A stretch of DNA of 64,000 nt. It comes from Algoriphagus vanfongensis DSM 17529 (lineage in GTDB: Bacteria; Bacteroidota; Bacteroidia; Cytophagales; Cyclobacteriaceae). The translations under genes were made by a program, and so were the position numbers. The stretch is taken from the NCBI RefSeq assembly GCF_000429465.1, contig NZ_AUBX01000014.1, forward strand, positions 62,001-126,000. The letters are read 5' to 3'. This document shows positions 9,701 to 18,173 of this stretch, in pieces. Below the pieces are notes generated by a model, which did no database searches, was not told the origin of the DNA, and was given only the letters and a program-made list of their open reading frames with translations. Each line of letters starts with the position of its first letter. Within the stretch, counting starts at the first letter, position 1.

Positions 9701-10169
9701 AGTTGACAAACACATTCTGTGTATTGCCCACCGAAATTCCTCTCGTCAAACTACCTGTCTTGTAGAGATTGGTACTTGGAAACAACTCTTCTTGAATCAT
9801 CAATGGAGGCGCTTCCTGCAGTCTCGTGTCTTTGAATTTCGCAGTAGAATCATAGTCCGTGAGCAGCGTCCTCCTGGCAAGTTGTCTATCAAACCGAATC
9901 GCAAAAGTCTGATAGCAAAGAGTCACTTTCTCTGTATCGGCTAGTTCGACGGATGAAATGCTGATCCAATTGCGATCAAAATCAAACTCAAACTCCAAAC
10001 TATCTCCATCCCCGGTCAGGATACGGATGGACTCTTCTATTCCGGAAAGAGAATCCAGCTCAAGTCCTGCTTTTAGGTCAGCGACGGCCAGCTCCTGGCA
10101 TTTCTCCTGCGCTTCAGCCCTCGAGAGCATCCCAAAAAAGAAAAGAAACATCAGCATGAAAATCCGCAT
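6705..10169 (-). CDS. Large exported protein, probable outer-membrane beta-barrel, function unknown
   Basis: 1154 residues from ATG 10169, which gives a signal peptide (FMLMFLFFFGMLSRAEAQ). The in-frame TTG at 10196 would spoil that. After the signal comes a soluble region, then a conserved-looking block near 150-260 (GSLTRGISVGNTQNVF, NIPF-like, EFLRYYKNVQGFQL), and after that several hundred residues of alternating aromatic and polar strands typical of a barrel, ending in the aromatic terminus MQVTALF. A calcium-loop-like DDNGDGVQQLNEF sits near 860. I do not recognise a characterised homologue; it is somewhat reminiscent of SprA-type barrels but much shorter. It begins 42 bases after the histidine kinase gene and is probably co-transcribed with it. 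Confidence 0.72.
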   Translation of the reverse strand: MRIFMLMFLFFFGMLSRAEAQEKCQELAVADLKAGLELDSLSGIEESIRILTGDGDSLEFEFDFDRNWISISSVELADTEKVTLCYQTFAIRFDRQLARRTLLTDYDSTAKFKDTRLQEAPPLMIQEELFPSTNLYKTGSLTRGISVGNTQNVFVNSALNLQLEGDIAENLKIRASITDQNVPFQPEGNTQQIQDFDNVLIELYNDDFNLAAGDVVLQQRESEFLRYYKNVQGFQLSTRYQVANQWEASTQAFASIAKGKFASIQVPILEGVLGPYRIQGPSNERYVIIMANSEKVYLDGKLLQRGFNADYVIDYNQAEITFTPKVLITQYSRVRVDFEYAERNYSRSIIGANHQQTNGKWDFYLNYYQEKDNRNRPLFTDFNQQELSLLASVGDAVDEARIPRIDSVSFDKNLILYEKVLEENGDGEAVTYYRYSTDPETAHFDLSFSQVGAGSGDYRRLNQLSNGTVYEYVPRINGRPQGDYSILTQLPAPDSKRMMTAGSRVALTDFEKLYTELALSSQDRNLFSELDDEDNQGLGWKVGLQSQNRTWNKLDGYTLQAQTEFEYNSANFSFIDRFRTIEFDRNWGVSQEDLELPAAERFFRAGFSMDKDADNSFGYLIYLRNREQKLHGAQHEASWNQSFGKRLYLRNEFFRMNNTKDSTSSDWVRYLGDLSFKTKVLVPGYQFSLDRNVVKSAESDSVINTAMNYAQHLVYIQNNDSLAFDFRADAAWREDKAPDEGVLMDDTRAFTSNLSFGKQWSKHSLTSTFTYRELEYLHRELPTEMTVMGKVDYLGSLGTNLIRNELSYALGNGRELQREFVFIPAPNGDGTHTWRDDNGDGVQQLNEFYLAINPEEKQYIKIFVPTDTYIQAYTTLLNYRLQAKFPDDWKEAGGLKTFLQKFSNTSSLSVEKKVTSDDFGDRINPFVGGIYREEVLSLRQVIRSSFFFNRASAAYGFDLSYFDSQWKQLLSGGFEDLIQKDWKLNSRFNFSTKTTFRLLTSQGNRFSASDYLDNRNYQVFQQSLGPELAWQPSPKLRGTGTYSFTSKVNKQNLEYAEKALIHQMGVDFRFAKAIKTTLNANLKWIEIDYNGETNSPVGYEMLQALTPGTNITWTLNWLQKIGDGLQLTMIYEGRNSQGLDQIVHVGRMQVTALF

Positions 10170-10211
10170 GGAGCCAAAGGAGAGTTGCCAGTCCAAGGTA
10201 AAAAATCTTCC

Positions 10212-13200
10212 CTATTGAATGACAGGAAACGTAAGATAGAACGTCGTCCCTACCCCTACTTCCGTATCAAACCAAATTTTACCTCCAGCGGTCTCCACCC
10301 CTGATTTGGCGATCGCCAGTCCTAATCCTGAGCCCGTGGACTTGGTACTGAAATTTGGAATAAAAATCTTGTCTCTCAAATCAGGTGGAATCCCCCGCCC
10401 ATTATCTGCAATCTCCAGGAAGACTGCCTCATCTGTCATCCATAGCCACACCTTGATTCTCGGAAAAACACCCTCTTCTACAGCTTGAGTGCCATTGATG
10501 ATCAGATTGGATATCACTCTACCAAACAGTTTTTCATCGCCCATGATCGGAATATCCTCCGTAAAAGAATCATCCTGAAAATTCAATTCCAGCGTCTCAT
10601 CATTGTGATAGAGTTCCAATACTCGCAAGACCACTTCCTTGAAATTCATGCGCTCATTTTTGGGAAGAGGCATTTTGGCAAAGGTGCTAAAGGAAGAAGC
10701 AATCCCACTCAATGCATCCACTTGGTGAATCAAGGTTTCCAGTGATTTTCTCAACTTTTGCAGATCGTCCAATCTCCCTGCTTCCTCCAGCCTGAGCAAA
10801 TGCTGTAGGGTCAGCTTCATCGGCGTCAGTGGATTTTTGATCTCATGCGCCACTTGCTTAGCCATCTCCCGCCATGCAGATTCTTTTTCGGATGATGCCA
10901 GCACCTTTTTACTGGCTTCCAGCTTGAATAGCATATTGTTGTATTCATTGACGAGCAGACCGATCTCATCTTTGGTATCCCAGTACATTGGCTCATTATT
11001 TTCCAGATTGGTTGTTTTGAGTTTTTGAGTCAAAAGACGGAATGGAAAGGTGAGGTTTTTGGATACGAAATAGGAAACAATCAAAAACAGAATAAAAATC
11101 ACCACAAAGGCATTGAATATATTACTCAGCACATCTGCAATCAATGTATTCAGTTCTGTTTCTGACTCAAAAAACGGCACTCCCAGAATAGCCGAAATCC
11201 CCGGAGTCGATGAATGGGGTATCGCCAAGTAGACCGACTTGTACCGGAGTTTACCGATTTGCTCATCTGCCAAAAATTGGATTTGATTATTTTCCACGAT
11301 TTCGGCGATGGCCTGAGGATTGATTCTAGGCCCCAGGAGTTTCTTGTCAAAAATATTCGGACGGTTGGTGGATTCAAGTTGACCCGTGGCGGTATAAAGA
11401 TGAATATCTGCAGCGATGGTATTGGCAAGAGTCACCACTTCTTCATTGAGCAGATCCCGATCTACTTGGTCCGGCAATCTGTCACCCAAGAAATTCACCA
11501 AATTCCCCCGGATCAAACTTGCCTTTTGGATGTACTGTCGATCGAGATCTTCCCGGTAGCTATTGGCTAAAAGCCCTACTGTAATGATGGAAATGATAAT
11601 AATGGGGAAAAAGAAAGCAAAGTTGAGATACAACTGCAACTTGGTGGAGTAATTGAATTCAAAGGTCTTGTATCCTTTGAAAATCGAATGAATCAAAATC
11701 GCGAAAAAAGTCAAAAACACGAAAATGACGAAATAGAGCGATATGTTTCCGAAGAAATAGGAAAACGGCTGATTAGGCGATGAGATGACAATCAGCTCTT
11801 CCCCATTTTTCACCGCCAGATGGTGGTAATTGTTAGAATGAATACCAGTCGTCAGCAGCTTGGCTTCTTCCAGTCTGGTGATGAGATTTGAGTTGGAATA
11901 ATTGAAAGCCCCAATATTCCGGACCAATTCTCCTTCTTTGAAAATCGCATAGTCAAAGCGGGTCGGGTCAAGCTTGTCGCTGTATTGCTTATCCAAAAGC
12001 AATTTGGGATAGACAGACCCTGGCTGTACTCGTAGCTGTCTTAGCTCCAGGTAGACGGTTCCCAAGCTATTGGAATCTTTGCTGATAGGCACAAAGGCAA
12101 TAAACTGATTTCCGATATTCCCTTCATTGCCTCTGATGAAATAGAGGTCCTTCAGCGAAGTCACGAAGTCCGATTTGATGTATTCGTCCCGAAGCTCCTT
12201 GAGGCTTCTCGAATCGGGAGAGTGAATCAGGTCTTGTCCATTGGCCGAAAAAAGACGAATCCGCACTTCAAATTGATCGAAGTAATTATCTAGGTAAATC
12301 CTCCTGATTTTAGTCTCAATAGGCTCTTTCGCCAAAAGAGGACCCGCCATTCGGTTTTGTATAAAGAGATCATCCTTGATCCGAGAGAAAATCTCTCCCA
12401 GAAAAAATTCTGTCATCACATCGCTTTCAATCAGATTTTGATTGGCAAAGCGGATCTTGGATTGATTTAAAAGCAAACGCTCAGTTTGAAATGTACTGAT
12501 ACCGCTGATACTCGCCACCATCAATCCCGCAAAGAAGAAAGTCAAGAATGTATTAAAGCCGAGCCGAAAGATGTTTTTGGCCAGATCAAAATAGATGATC
12601 GCAAAGAGGAATAAGAGGTGCACCAACCAAGCTATACCAAGCCAAGTAGACACAAAAGCCAGCCCAATACCAACTGGCAATCCCAAAATTACCACATACT
12701 GCAAATACTCTTTTTTGCTATGTGGCAACTGCAACAGTAGGCTGACCAAAGTCAGCGAAAACAATACGTAGGTAGCCGCCCAGAAAAACAAAATCAAAAA
12801 GCTAAGGCCTTCAAACCAGCCGAAGGTAGGAATCGTCTCAATATCCAATGGCCACTGCGAATTTTGAATCAGATCATTGGGCAAAACCCAAATGAAATAG
12901 AACCCCAACGAAGTGAGTAAAAACACCAGGACAAAAAAGACACGCTGTTCTGATTTGGAAGCCAACACACGTATTTTTTCATGGGTCTGCGGTGAAGCCA
13001 ATTGATAGAGAATCATAGCCGACACAGCTACCCCAAACAGGGTATTGATCAACAAATCACCTAGACTGGGATTGAACCAAGAGGCTGCATAATAGCTGGG
13101 GTCAAAGAGAGAAAAACTGAAGTAGGATCCGGGAAAGCCCAGCAACAACATAACTATCCGAAATACCAAAACCACAACAATACCATAGCCTATGGCTTGC

Positions 13201-13913
13201 CATCTCCTCCCTTTCTTCCATTTCTTCAGAACAAAATCAGAACTCAGCAAGAAATAAAGGAGAAAAACAGAGGTGAAGAAAATCAAAATCGCAGGATTGG
13301 CCAATCTACCAGCCGGCTGATACCCCAACTGAAAATCAATCCCAAAAATCGGTATACCGGCTAGATTCTGGATTTGATAGCTAGCCTCTTCCCCCACTTG
13401 TTTCAACTCAAAATTCGAATTGCCAAAAAGCCGACTGGAAGCACCCGTGACCAAGTAGTCATTTTGAATAGACCCTGGCCAAATCATCCGAAAGGCATGT
13501 ACCACCTGATAATTTTGTCCATTCCGGCTGACATTTCTATTTTTCAGGAGAAAAGTCCCGTAAGGATCACTGAGCAATTGATACTCCTGCTCAGGATTGA
13601 CCCTCTCGAAATCCATAGAAATTGTAAAGTCGGACCAGTAAACAAGATGCTGTGCCGAATCAAGAATAAAAAAGGGATGATGTGCCTCCGTGGTCACTTG
13701 ATCAAAAGAGAAAGACTCTTCTGGCCGAATGGCCATCAAAATCTGGACAAAGTCCTCATCGAATTCCTGATCTATATCACGAACCTCCTGCTCCAGCGCA
13801 GTATAAAAGCTCTCCTCTTCACCCTCTTGGAAGAAAAAGAAATTCAGTATTAAGACTCCTAAGAGTGAAAATCCGCTGACAAGGATGACCAGCCTTCTGA
13901 TATCGTGGTTCAT
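10212..13913 (-). CDS. Very large membrane-bound sensor histidine kinase (NtrY-like)
   Basis: 1233 residues from ATG 13913. A first membrane anchor (VILVSGFSLLGVLILNFFFF) is followed by an extracytoplasmic domain, then a block of about eight to ten membrane segments (roughly residues 210-490), a second sensor region, another membrane pair (about 780 and 930) and a HAMP-like linker. The kinase core has the H-box AHEIKNPLTPMK (His near 1022), N-box NLIINGTQAVEEG, G1 DNGRGIPP and G2 GSGLGLAIAK. The H-box type resembles NtrY kinases. No response regulator is encoded nearby, so it is an orphan. The downstream partner is the large exported barrel-like protein. Confidence 0.9.
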   Translation of the reverse strand: MNHDIRRLVILVSGFSLLGVLILNFFFFQEGEEESFYTALEQEVRDIDQEFDEDFVQILMAIRPEESFSFDQVTTEAHHPFFILDSAQHLVYWSDFTISMDFERVNPEQEYQLLSDPYGTFLLKNRNVSRNGQNYQVVHAFRMIWPGSIQNDYLVTGASSRLFGNSNFELKQVGEEASYQIQNLAGIPIFGIDFQLGYQPAGRLANPAILIFFTSVFLLYFLLSSDFVLKKWKKGRRWQAIGYGIVVVLVFRIVMLLLGFPGSYFSFSLFDPSYYAASWFNPSLGDLLINTLFGVAVSAMILYQLASPQTHEKIRVLASKSEQRVFFVLVFLLTSLGFYFIWVLPNDLIQNSQWPLDIETIPTFGWFEGLSFLILFFWAATYVLFSLTLVSLLLQLPHSKKEYLQYVVILGLPVGIGLAFVSTWLGIAWLVHLLFLFAIIYFDLAKNIFRLGFNTFLTFFFAGLMVASISGISTFQTERLLLNQSKIRFANQNLIESDVMTEFFLGEIFSRIKDDLFIQNRMAGPLLAKEPIETKIRRIYLDNYFDQFEVRIRLFSANGQDLIHSPDSRSLKELRDEYIKSDFVTSLKDLYFIRGNEGNIGNQFIAFVPISKDSNSLGTVYLELRQLRVQPGSVYPKLLLDKQYSDKLDPTRFDYAIFKEGELVRNIGAFNYSNSNLITRLEEAKLLTTGIHSNNYHHLAVKNGEELIVISSPNQPFSYFFGNISLYFVIFVFLTFFAILIHSIFKGYKTFEFNYSTKLQLYLNFAFFFPIIIISIITVGLLANSYREDLDRQYIQKASLIRGNLVNFLGDRLPDQVDRDLLNEEVVTLANTIAADIHLYTATGQLESTNRPNIFDKKLLGPRINPQAIAEIVENNQIQFLADEQIGKLRYKSVYLAIPHSSTPGISAILGVPFFESETELNTLIADVLSNIFNAFVVIFILFLIVSYFVSKNLTFPFRLLTQKLKTTNLENNEPMYWDTKDEIGLLVNEYNNMLFKLEASKKVLASSEKESAWREMAKQVAHEIKNPLTPMKLTLQHLLRLEEAGRLDDLQKLRKSLETLIHQVDALSGIASSFSTFAKMPLPKNERMNFKEVVLRVLELYHNDETLELNFQDDSFTEDIPIMGDEKLFGRVISNLIINGTQAVEEGVFPRIKVWLWMTDEAVFLEIADNGRGIPPDLRDKIFIPNFSTKSTGSGLGLAIAKSGVETAGGKIWFDTEVGVGTTFYLTFPVIQ

Positions 13914-13930
13914 TTTGCCTAAAAATAAAA

Positions 13931-13960
13931 AAAGCAAAGCCCTATTTCAAACTTTGCTTT
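13931..13960 (-). terminator. Terminator after the SCO-DUF420-small protein genes
   Basis: AAAGCAAAG (13931-13939) pairs with CTTTGCTTT (13952-13960). On the minus strand the stem is followed by a T-rich run. It separates the respiratory block from the histidine kinase gene. Confidence 0.7.
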
Positions 13961-13968
13961 ATGAATAG

Positions 13969-14220
13969 CTATCGGATGGCCAATTTGGATTTGCGCTTTT
14001 TGGCTGCACGATACCAGAGTATTCCGATCACTGTCGCGATCAGGTATGGCATGACAAAGAGATAGATAATCCCAGTGTTGAGCCCAGCACCAATACTGGT
14101 ATCGCCATTGCTTACATTATTCTCTACAGACGCACGACACATCGCACACTGCGCGTGGACAGCCACCTGTACTCCAAAGAAGAGTATAAATGAGAGGACT
14201 ATGTATTTCAATTTACTCAT
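13969..14220 (-). CDS. Small exported membrane protein with a Cys pair, oxidase-cluster associated
   Basis: 83 residues: N-terminal signal or anchor (YIVLSFILFFGVQVAVHA), then QCAMCRASVENNVSNG with a CxxC pair directly after the predicted cleavage site, and one C-terminal membrane helix (IIYLFVMPYLIATVIGILWY) with a basic tail. The CxxC would face the periplasm. Its place after SCO and DUF420 suggests a part in oxidase copper or thiol assembly. That is inference from context; I know no characterised homologue. Confidence 0.75.
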   Translation of the reverse strand: MSKLKYIVLSFILFFGVQVAVHAQCAMCRASVENNVSNGDTSIGAGLNTGIIYLFVMPYLIATVIGILWYRAAKKRKSKLAIR

Positions 14221-14246
14221 TGCAATTCATTAGTAGATCCTAGGGA

Positions 14247-14798
14247 TCAATGAACATAATACGGACTGATCATCAAGTAAACGATGACACCCGATATAGA
14301 TACGTATAACCAGATAGGATAGGCAAATTTAACCACTTTTCTGTGCTTTGCCCGCTGATCTGTATAGCCATAATAGTAGGCAAACAATATCGGAAACAAA
14401 GCTACTGCCGCTAATAAGATATGAGAGATCAACAAACCATAATAAACCGGTCGAATCCATCCTTCTCCCCCAAAAGTGGTACTCTCAGCAGCACCGTGAT
14501 AGATGACATAGGAAATAAGGAAAATCGCTCCCAACCCAAAAGCAACGCTCATTGTCGCGCCGTGGTAGCTGTATTTCTTTTGCTTGACAAATACCAATCC
14601 CAGAATCAAAGCAATACTGGCAGCAGAATTCATGACCGCATTGAGATGAGGCAGAAAGTAAACCCAGTCGGCACCTACATCTAATTTTTGCGGCATAAAT
14701 AACAACACAGCCACAGCCACCGGAATAACTATAGAGATAGCAATGATCCAATTTTTTACCTTCGCTTCATTTTGAAGCATGGAGTTATTTGTTTGCAT
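14247..14798 (-). CDS. DUF420 family membrane protein
   Basis: 183 residues with five predicted membrane helices and conserved histidines in FLPHLNAVMN, YHGATMS, VIYHGAAES and ISHILLA. DUF420 proteins (CtaM-like) are found beside heme-copper oxidase genes and are implicated in oxidase maturation in Gram-positive bacteria. Its start overlaps the SCO gene end by 14 bases, pointing to translational coupling. Confidence 0.85.
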   Translation of the reverse strand: MQTNNSMLQNEAKVKNWIIAISIVIPVAVAVLLFMPQKLDVGADWVYFLPHLNAVMNSAASIALILGLVFVKQKKYSYHGATMSVAFGLGAIFLISYVIYHGAAESTTFGGEGWIRPVYYGLLISHILLAAVALFPILFAYYYGYTDQRAKHRKVVKFAYPIWLYVSISGVIVYLMISPYYVH

Positions 14799-15453
14799 GA
14801 AGTAATACTTTGGTCTCTAACATCAACAAATCTACATCTTCACGGTTGGTACCGCTATAATAGCCCCGAATCCTTCCCTGCTCATCGACCAAGACAAATT
14901 TATCGCTATGGACAAAATCATCCGGCACACCCATTCCATCTAGTGTAGGTAGCACAAAGCCACAGCGAGCTAGTTGGTAGGTTTCTAGTTTAGGACCAGA
15001 AAGGAAATGCCACTTACCGGCAATGGCATGATGCTCATCGGCATATTCTTGCAAAATCTCCGGTGTATCGTATTCTGGATCTATACTGATAGACATGATC
15101 TGTACTTCAGGATTGTCCCGAAACATATCATTGACACGCTCCATTTCTTTGGACATCAGGGGACAGATACTCGGACAGGAAGTAAAAAAGAAATCAACGA
15201 TCGTAATTTTACCTTCCATTTCTTTTCGACCTATCGTTTTGCCCTCTTGATTGGTAAAGGCAAACTCAGGGATGTAATGCTGGGCACTATCTTCAAATTG
15301 ACATTCCTGAAAAGGATTGTCCACTCCATTTTGGTAAAACACAGGAAGATCATATTTGTTTTCTCCGAAACCTCGCAAAAACATAAAGATCAAAACGGGT
15401 ATCAGTAAAATGCATACCAAGACCAATCCCTGTAATATCCTAATTCCTCTCAT
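14785..15453 (-). CDS. SCO1/SenC family copper chaperone for cytochrome oxidase
   Basis: 222 residues, N-terminal membrane anchor (LVLVCILLIPVLIFMFL) and a thioredoxin-fold domain. The copper ligands are visible as the CxxxC in FFTSCPSICPLM (about residues 93-97) and the distal histidine in DFVHSDKFVLVD. SCO proteins deliver copper to the CuA site of subunit II. The gene lies behind a hairpin terminator following the oxidase subunit genes, so it may be expressed partly by readthrough. Confidence 0.93.
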   Translation of the reverse strand: MRGIRILQGLVLVCILLIPVLIFMFLRGFGENKYDLPVFYQNGVDNPFQECQFEDSAQHYIPEFAFTNQEGKTIGRKEMEGKITIVDFFFTSCPSICPLMSKEMERVNDMFRDNPEVQIMSISIDPEYDTPEILQEYADEHHAIAGKWHFLSGPKLETYQLARCGFVLPTLDGMGVPDDFVHSDKFVLVDEQGRIRGYYSGTNREDVDLLMLETKVLLHANK

Positions 15454-15467
15454 AACTCTCTCGTAAC

Positions 15468-15507
15468 AAAAAAGTAGGTTGAAGAGTCCACTCCAACCTA
15501 CTTTTTT
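15468..15507 (-). terminator. Terminator at the end of the act-cox operon
   Basis: AAAAAAGTAGGTTG (15468-15481) pairs perfectly with CAACCTACTTTTTT (15494-15507), 18 bases after the subunit IV stop. It separates structural oxidase genes from SCO and DUF420. Confidence 0.85.
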
Positions 15508-15525
15508 ATCATTTATTTGACATGC

Positions 15526-15855
15526 TTACCAGCGCATCAAGAATATTTCTGTTCCTTCTTTGGCTAGAGCGATCAGCAACCAAACCAAGAAAATCAAGGG
15601 TACAATGATGGAGTAAAACAACGGCTTCACCTCATCTCCTAAGTGCATAAATTCCATCATGATGTATTTGGCTTTCCAAATGGTCAAGATGATAAACAAC
15701 GCATAAAGCAACAATCCTCTATCCATGGTGAATGCCATGATAAATTCAGCTACCGTAATAGCCAAAAGGATTCCGGCGGTCTTCCAGATTTTCTTGATCT
15801 TGTCATCATTTCTGGGAGTCACCTCCAGTGTGGATTTATTTTCCTGAAATTGCAT
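15526..15855 (-). CDS. Cytochrome c oxidase subunit IV family protein
   Basis: 109 residues with three membrane helices (GILLAITVAEFIMAF, LLYALFIILTIWKAKYIMMEF, FYSIIVPLIFLVWLLIAL), the pattern of the small subunit IV (CyoD/COX4_pro) of heme-copper oxidases. It is a structural accessory without cofactor ligands. It follows the second subunit III gene by 21 bases. Confidence 0.9.
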   Translation of the reverse strand: MQFQENKSTLEVTPRNDDKIKKIWKTAGILLAITVAEFIMAFTMDRGLLLYALFIILTIWKAKYIMMEFMHLGDEVKPLFYSIIVPLIFLVWLLIALAKEGTEIFLMRW

Positions 15856-15876
15856 ATCGCTATATTTTTAAAATTC

Positions 15877-16653
15877 TTAGATCAAGTAGAACAAGGTAAA
15901 TACAAAGACCCAAACCAAGTCTACAAAGTGCCAGTAAAGACCGATTTTCTCGACCATCTCATAATGACCTCTTTTGTCATAAATCCCTACCGCTGCCTGA
16001 TAAAAGCAAAGGAAAAGAAGTACAACGCCTATCGTCACGTGGAATCCATGGAATCCGGTGATAAAGAAGAACAAGTTTGCAAAACCGGCAGGACCGTACT
16101 CATTGACCATTAGATTGGCACCAAATACAGATTCAGTGACTTCTCTACCAAGACCGTTGATGTAAGTCATCACAGACCCTGCATCAGAGCCATGGATAAA
16201 GTGGGACCATTCCCAAGCCTGACAGCCTAAGAAAGTAGCACCACCCAAGATGGTCCAAAGCATCCATTTTACTACATCATTTCTATCATTTCTATGACCA
16301 GCCTCTACTGCCAAAACCATCGTCACAGAAGATGAAATCAGAATAAAAGTCATGATACCTACAAATACCAAAGGAGCGTGTACTCCATGTAAGAATGGTA
16401 CTGCGTCAAATACCAATTCTGGTACAGGCCAATATTCATTGGAACCTACAAAGGCATCCATAGGACCTTCGTAAGCAGGATAGCTGACACGGATCGCCAA
16501 GTAAGCAATCAAAAAGGCAGCAAAGGTAAAGATGTCGGAGAGCAGGAAAAACCACATCATCAGTTTTCCATAGCTGGCCTTCAGAGGTTCGTTACCACCT
16601 CCCCAAGTGCCTCTTTTTGAGCTAACTCCTATAGCAGTAGAATGCGCAGACAT
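15877..16653 (-). CDS. ctaE: Cytochrome c oxidase subunit III
   Basis: 258 residues, about seven membrane helices, with the subunit III signatures FITGFHGFHVTIGV and YWHFVDLVWVFVFTLFYL at the C-terminus. Subunit III has no metal centre; it stabilises subunit I and carries conserved carboxylates. It is the longer of two adjacent subunit III-type genes; the other is at 16681-17262. Confidence 0.94.
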   Translation of the reverse strand: MSAHSTAIGVSSKRGTWGGGNEPLKASYGKLMMWFFLLSDIFTFAAFLIAYLAIRVSYPAYEGPMDAFVGSNEYWPVPELVFDAVPFLHGVHAPLVFVGIMTFILISSSVTMVLAVEAGHRNDRNDVVKWMLWTILGGATFLGCQAWEWSHFIHGSDAGSVMTYINGLGREVTESVFGANLMVNEYGPAGFANLFFFITGFHGFHVTIGVVLLFLCFYQAAVGIYDKRGHYEMVEKIGLYWHFVDLVWVFVFTLFYLI

Positions 16654-16680
16654 AATTAATTAATTAGTACCAGGTAAATT

Positions 16681-17262
16681 TTAATGATTCAAAAGCAAAA
16701 ACATGAATAAATAGATCCACAGTCCCCCTAGAAAATGCCAATACGAAGTGGCCATTTCCATGGTATTCATTGACTGTGAATGCACCTTGTATCTGAAGGT
16801 CGAAATTAATACAATAATCAGAAATATCACACCTGAGATCAAGTGTGCGGCATGGAGCCCGGTGAATACATAGAGAAAAGATCCTGCAGGATTGCCCACA
16901 AAAAAGACCTCTCTATCTACCAAAGCTACCCAGCTGTACCATTGCCCTACCAAGAAGGCAATACCGAACACAACTGCAGCGGCCATACCGATTCGCAACT
17001 GGGCCAAATTGTCTTTCTTAGCAGAAAGATAAGCCCAATGCAAACAAACGGAACTAATCACTACCAGTCCAGTGGTAAACCAGAAAATCTCAGGTAGCTC
17101 ATAATCCAGCCAGTTTCCTTCTGCCTGTCGTACAATGTATGCGCTGGTCAAAGCAGCGAAAATCATCACCACCGTCACCATGAATAGCCACATTGCAAAC
17201 TTTTTTGGATGCATGGAGATTGGCTGCTCCTCCATGTCTACATATTTCAGTTCTTTCTCCAT
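16681..17262 (-). CDS. Second cytochrome c oxidase subunit III family protein
   Basis: 193 residues, five membrane helices, with subunit III motifs FVFTGLHAAHLISGV and SYWHFLGGLWIYLFMFL. It is shorter than the neighbour at 15877-16653, lacking the extra N-terminal helices. The start codon overlaps the heme O synthase stop by one base. Paired subunit III genes are common in Bacteroidota act-cox clusters; whether both enter the same complex is unknown from sequence. Confidence 0.92.
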   Translation of the reverse strand: MEKELKYVDMEEQPISMHPKKFAMWLFMVTVVMIFAALTSAYIVRQAEGNWLDYELPEIFWFTTGLVVISSVCLHWAYLSAKKDNLAQLRIGMAAAVVFGIAFLVGQWYSWVALVDREVFFVGNPAGSFLYVFTGLHAAHLISGVIFLIIVLISTFRYKVHSQSMNTMEMATSYWHFLGGLWIYLFMFLLLNH

Positions 17263-18173
17263 TAGGAAGGTATTTTATCCAACATGTAAGCGATCTGTAC
17301 AATAGGCAAATAAAGGAAAGAGCCAAACATGATCTTCAAAGCCGATTTTCTGGAACAATCTCTCATCAATGAGAAAGTCTGAGCCAGAAATAACGCTCCA
17401 CAAATCGTAGCAACTATTCCTGAATTGAGCCCTGTAAACCCAAAATAAGTAGGCAAAAGCCCTAAAGGAAGCAAAAACAAGGTATAGATCATGATTTGAA
17501 TCGCTGTGTTCAAATCTTGACCACCACCACTCGGAAGCAGCTTGAATCCGGCCTTTTTATAATCCTCATCACTAACCCAGGCAATAGCCCAGAAGTGTGG
17601 AAACTGCCAAATAAACTGAATTCCAAAAATGATCAAAGCCTCATGGCTGATAGATCCTGTAGCAGCTGTCCATCCCAATAACGGTGGCATAGCACCAGGA
17701 ATCGCCCCAACAAACACGGCAATAGGCCCGACTCTTTTCAAAGGAGTATAAGCAAAGACATACAGAATCATACTCAATATGCCCAGCCAAGTTGTCAGCG
17801 GATTAGTCAAAAACCAAAGTAGGAATACCCCTACTATGGCAACGATAACTGTAAACCAATAAGCTTCTTTGAGAGAAATTACCTGCAATGGAAGAGGTCT
17901 GTTTTGGGTCCGCTTCATCAGCTTATCCAGATCCCTTTCCATAATTTCATTGGCGGCACCTGAGGCACCTGAAATCAAAAATCCACCCAAAGCTAAGCCC
18001 AAGAATCCCGACCAACCAAAGCTTGCGCTACTGTCACCCAAAATATAGCCAAACACGGCCGAAAAGGTAACGACAGCAGAAAGCCTCAACTTAATCAAGT
18101 CCGAATAGGCTTTGAATCTAGTAGAAATAAACTCGTATATCGATTGGTCAGCTACTCCAACTGTCCTCATCAT
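17262..18173 (-). CDS. ctaB: Protoheme IX farnesyltransferase (heme O synthase)
   Basis: 303 residues, about nine membrane helices of the UbiA prenyltransferase superfamily. The diphosphate-binding motif is NEIMERDLDKLMKRTQNRPLP, with the second loop near VSDEDYKKAGFKLLP. It attaches a farnesyl chain to heme B to form heme O, the substrate of the heme A synthase encoded just upstream. The two genes overlap by 4 bases (ATGA), indicating coupled translation. Confidence 0.96.
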   Translation of the reverse strand: MMRTVGVADQSIYEFISTRFKAYSDLIKLRLSAVVTFSAVFGYILGDSSASFGWSGFLGLALGGFLISGASGAANEIMERDLDKLMKRTQNRPLPLQVISLKEAYWFTVIVAIVGVFLLWFLTNPLTTWLGILSMILYVFAYTPLKRVGPIAVFVGAIPGAMPPLLGWTAATGSISHEALIIFGIQFIWQFPHFWAIAWVSDEDYKKAGFKLLPSGGGQDLNTAIQIMIYTLFLLPLGLLPTYFGFTGLNSGIVATICGALFLAQTFSLMRDCSRKSALKIMFGSFLYLPIVQIAYMLDKIPS

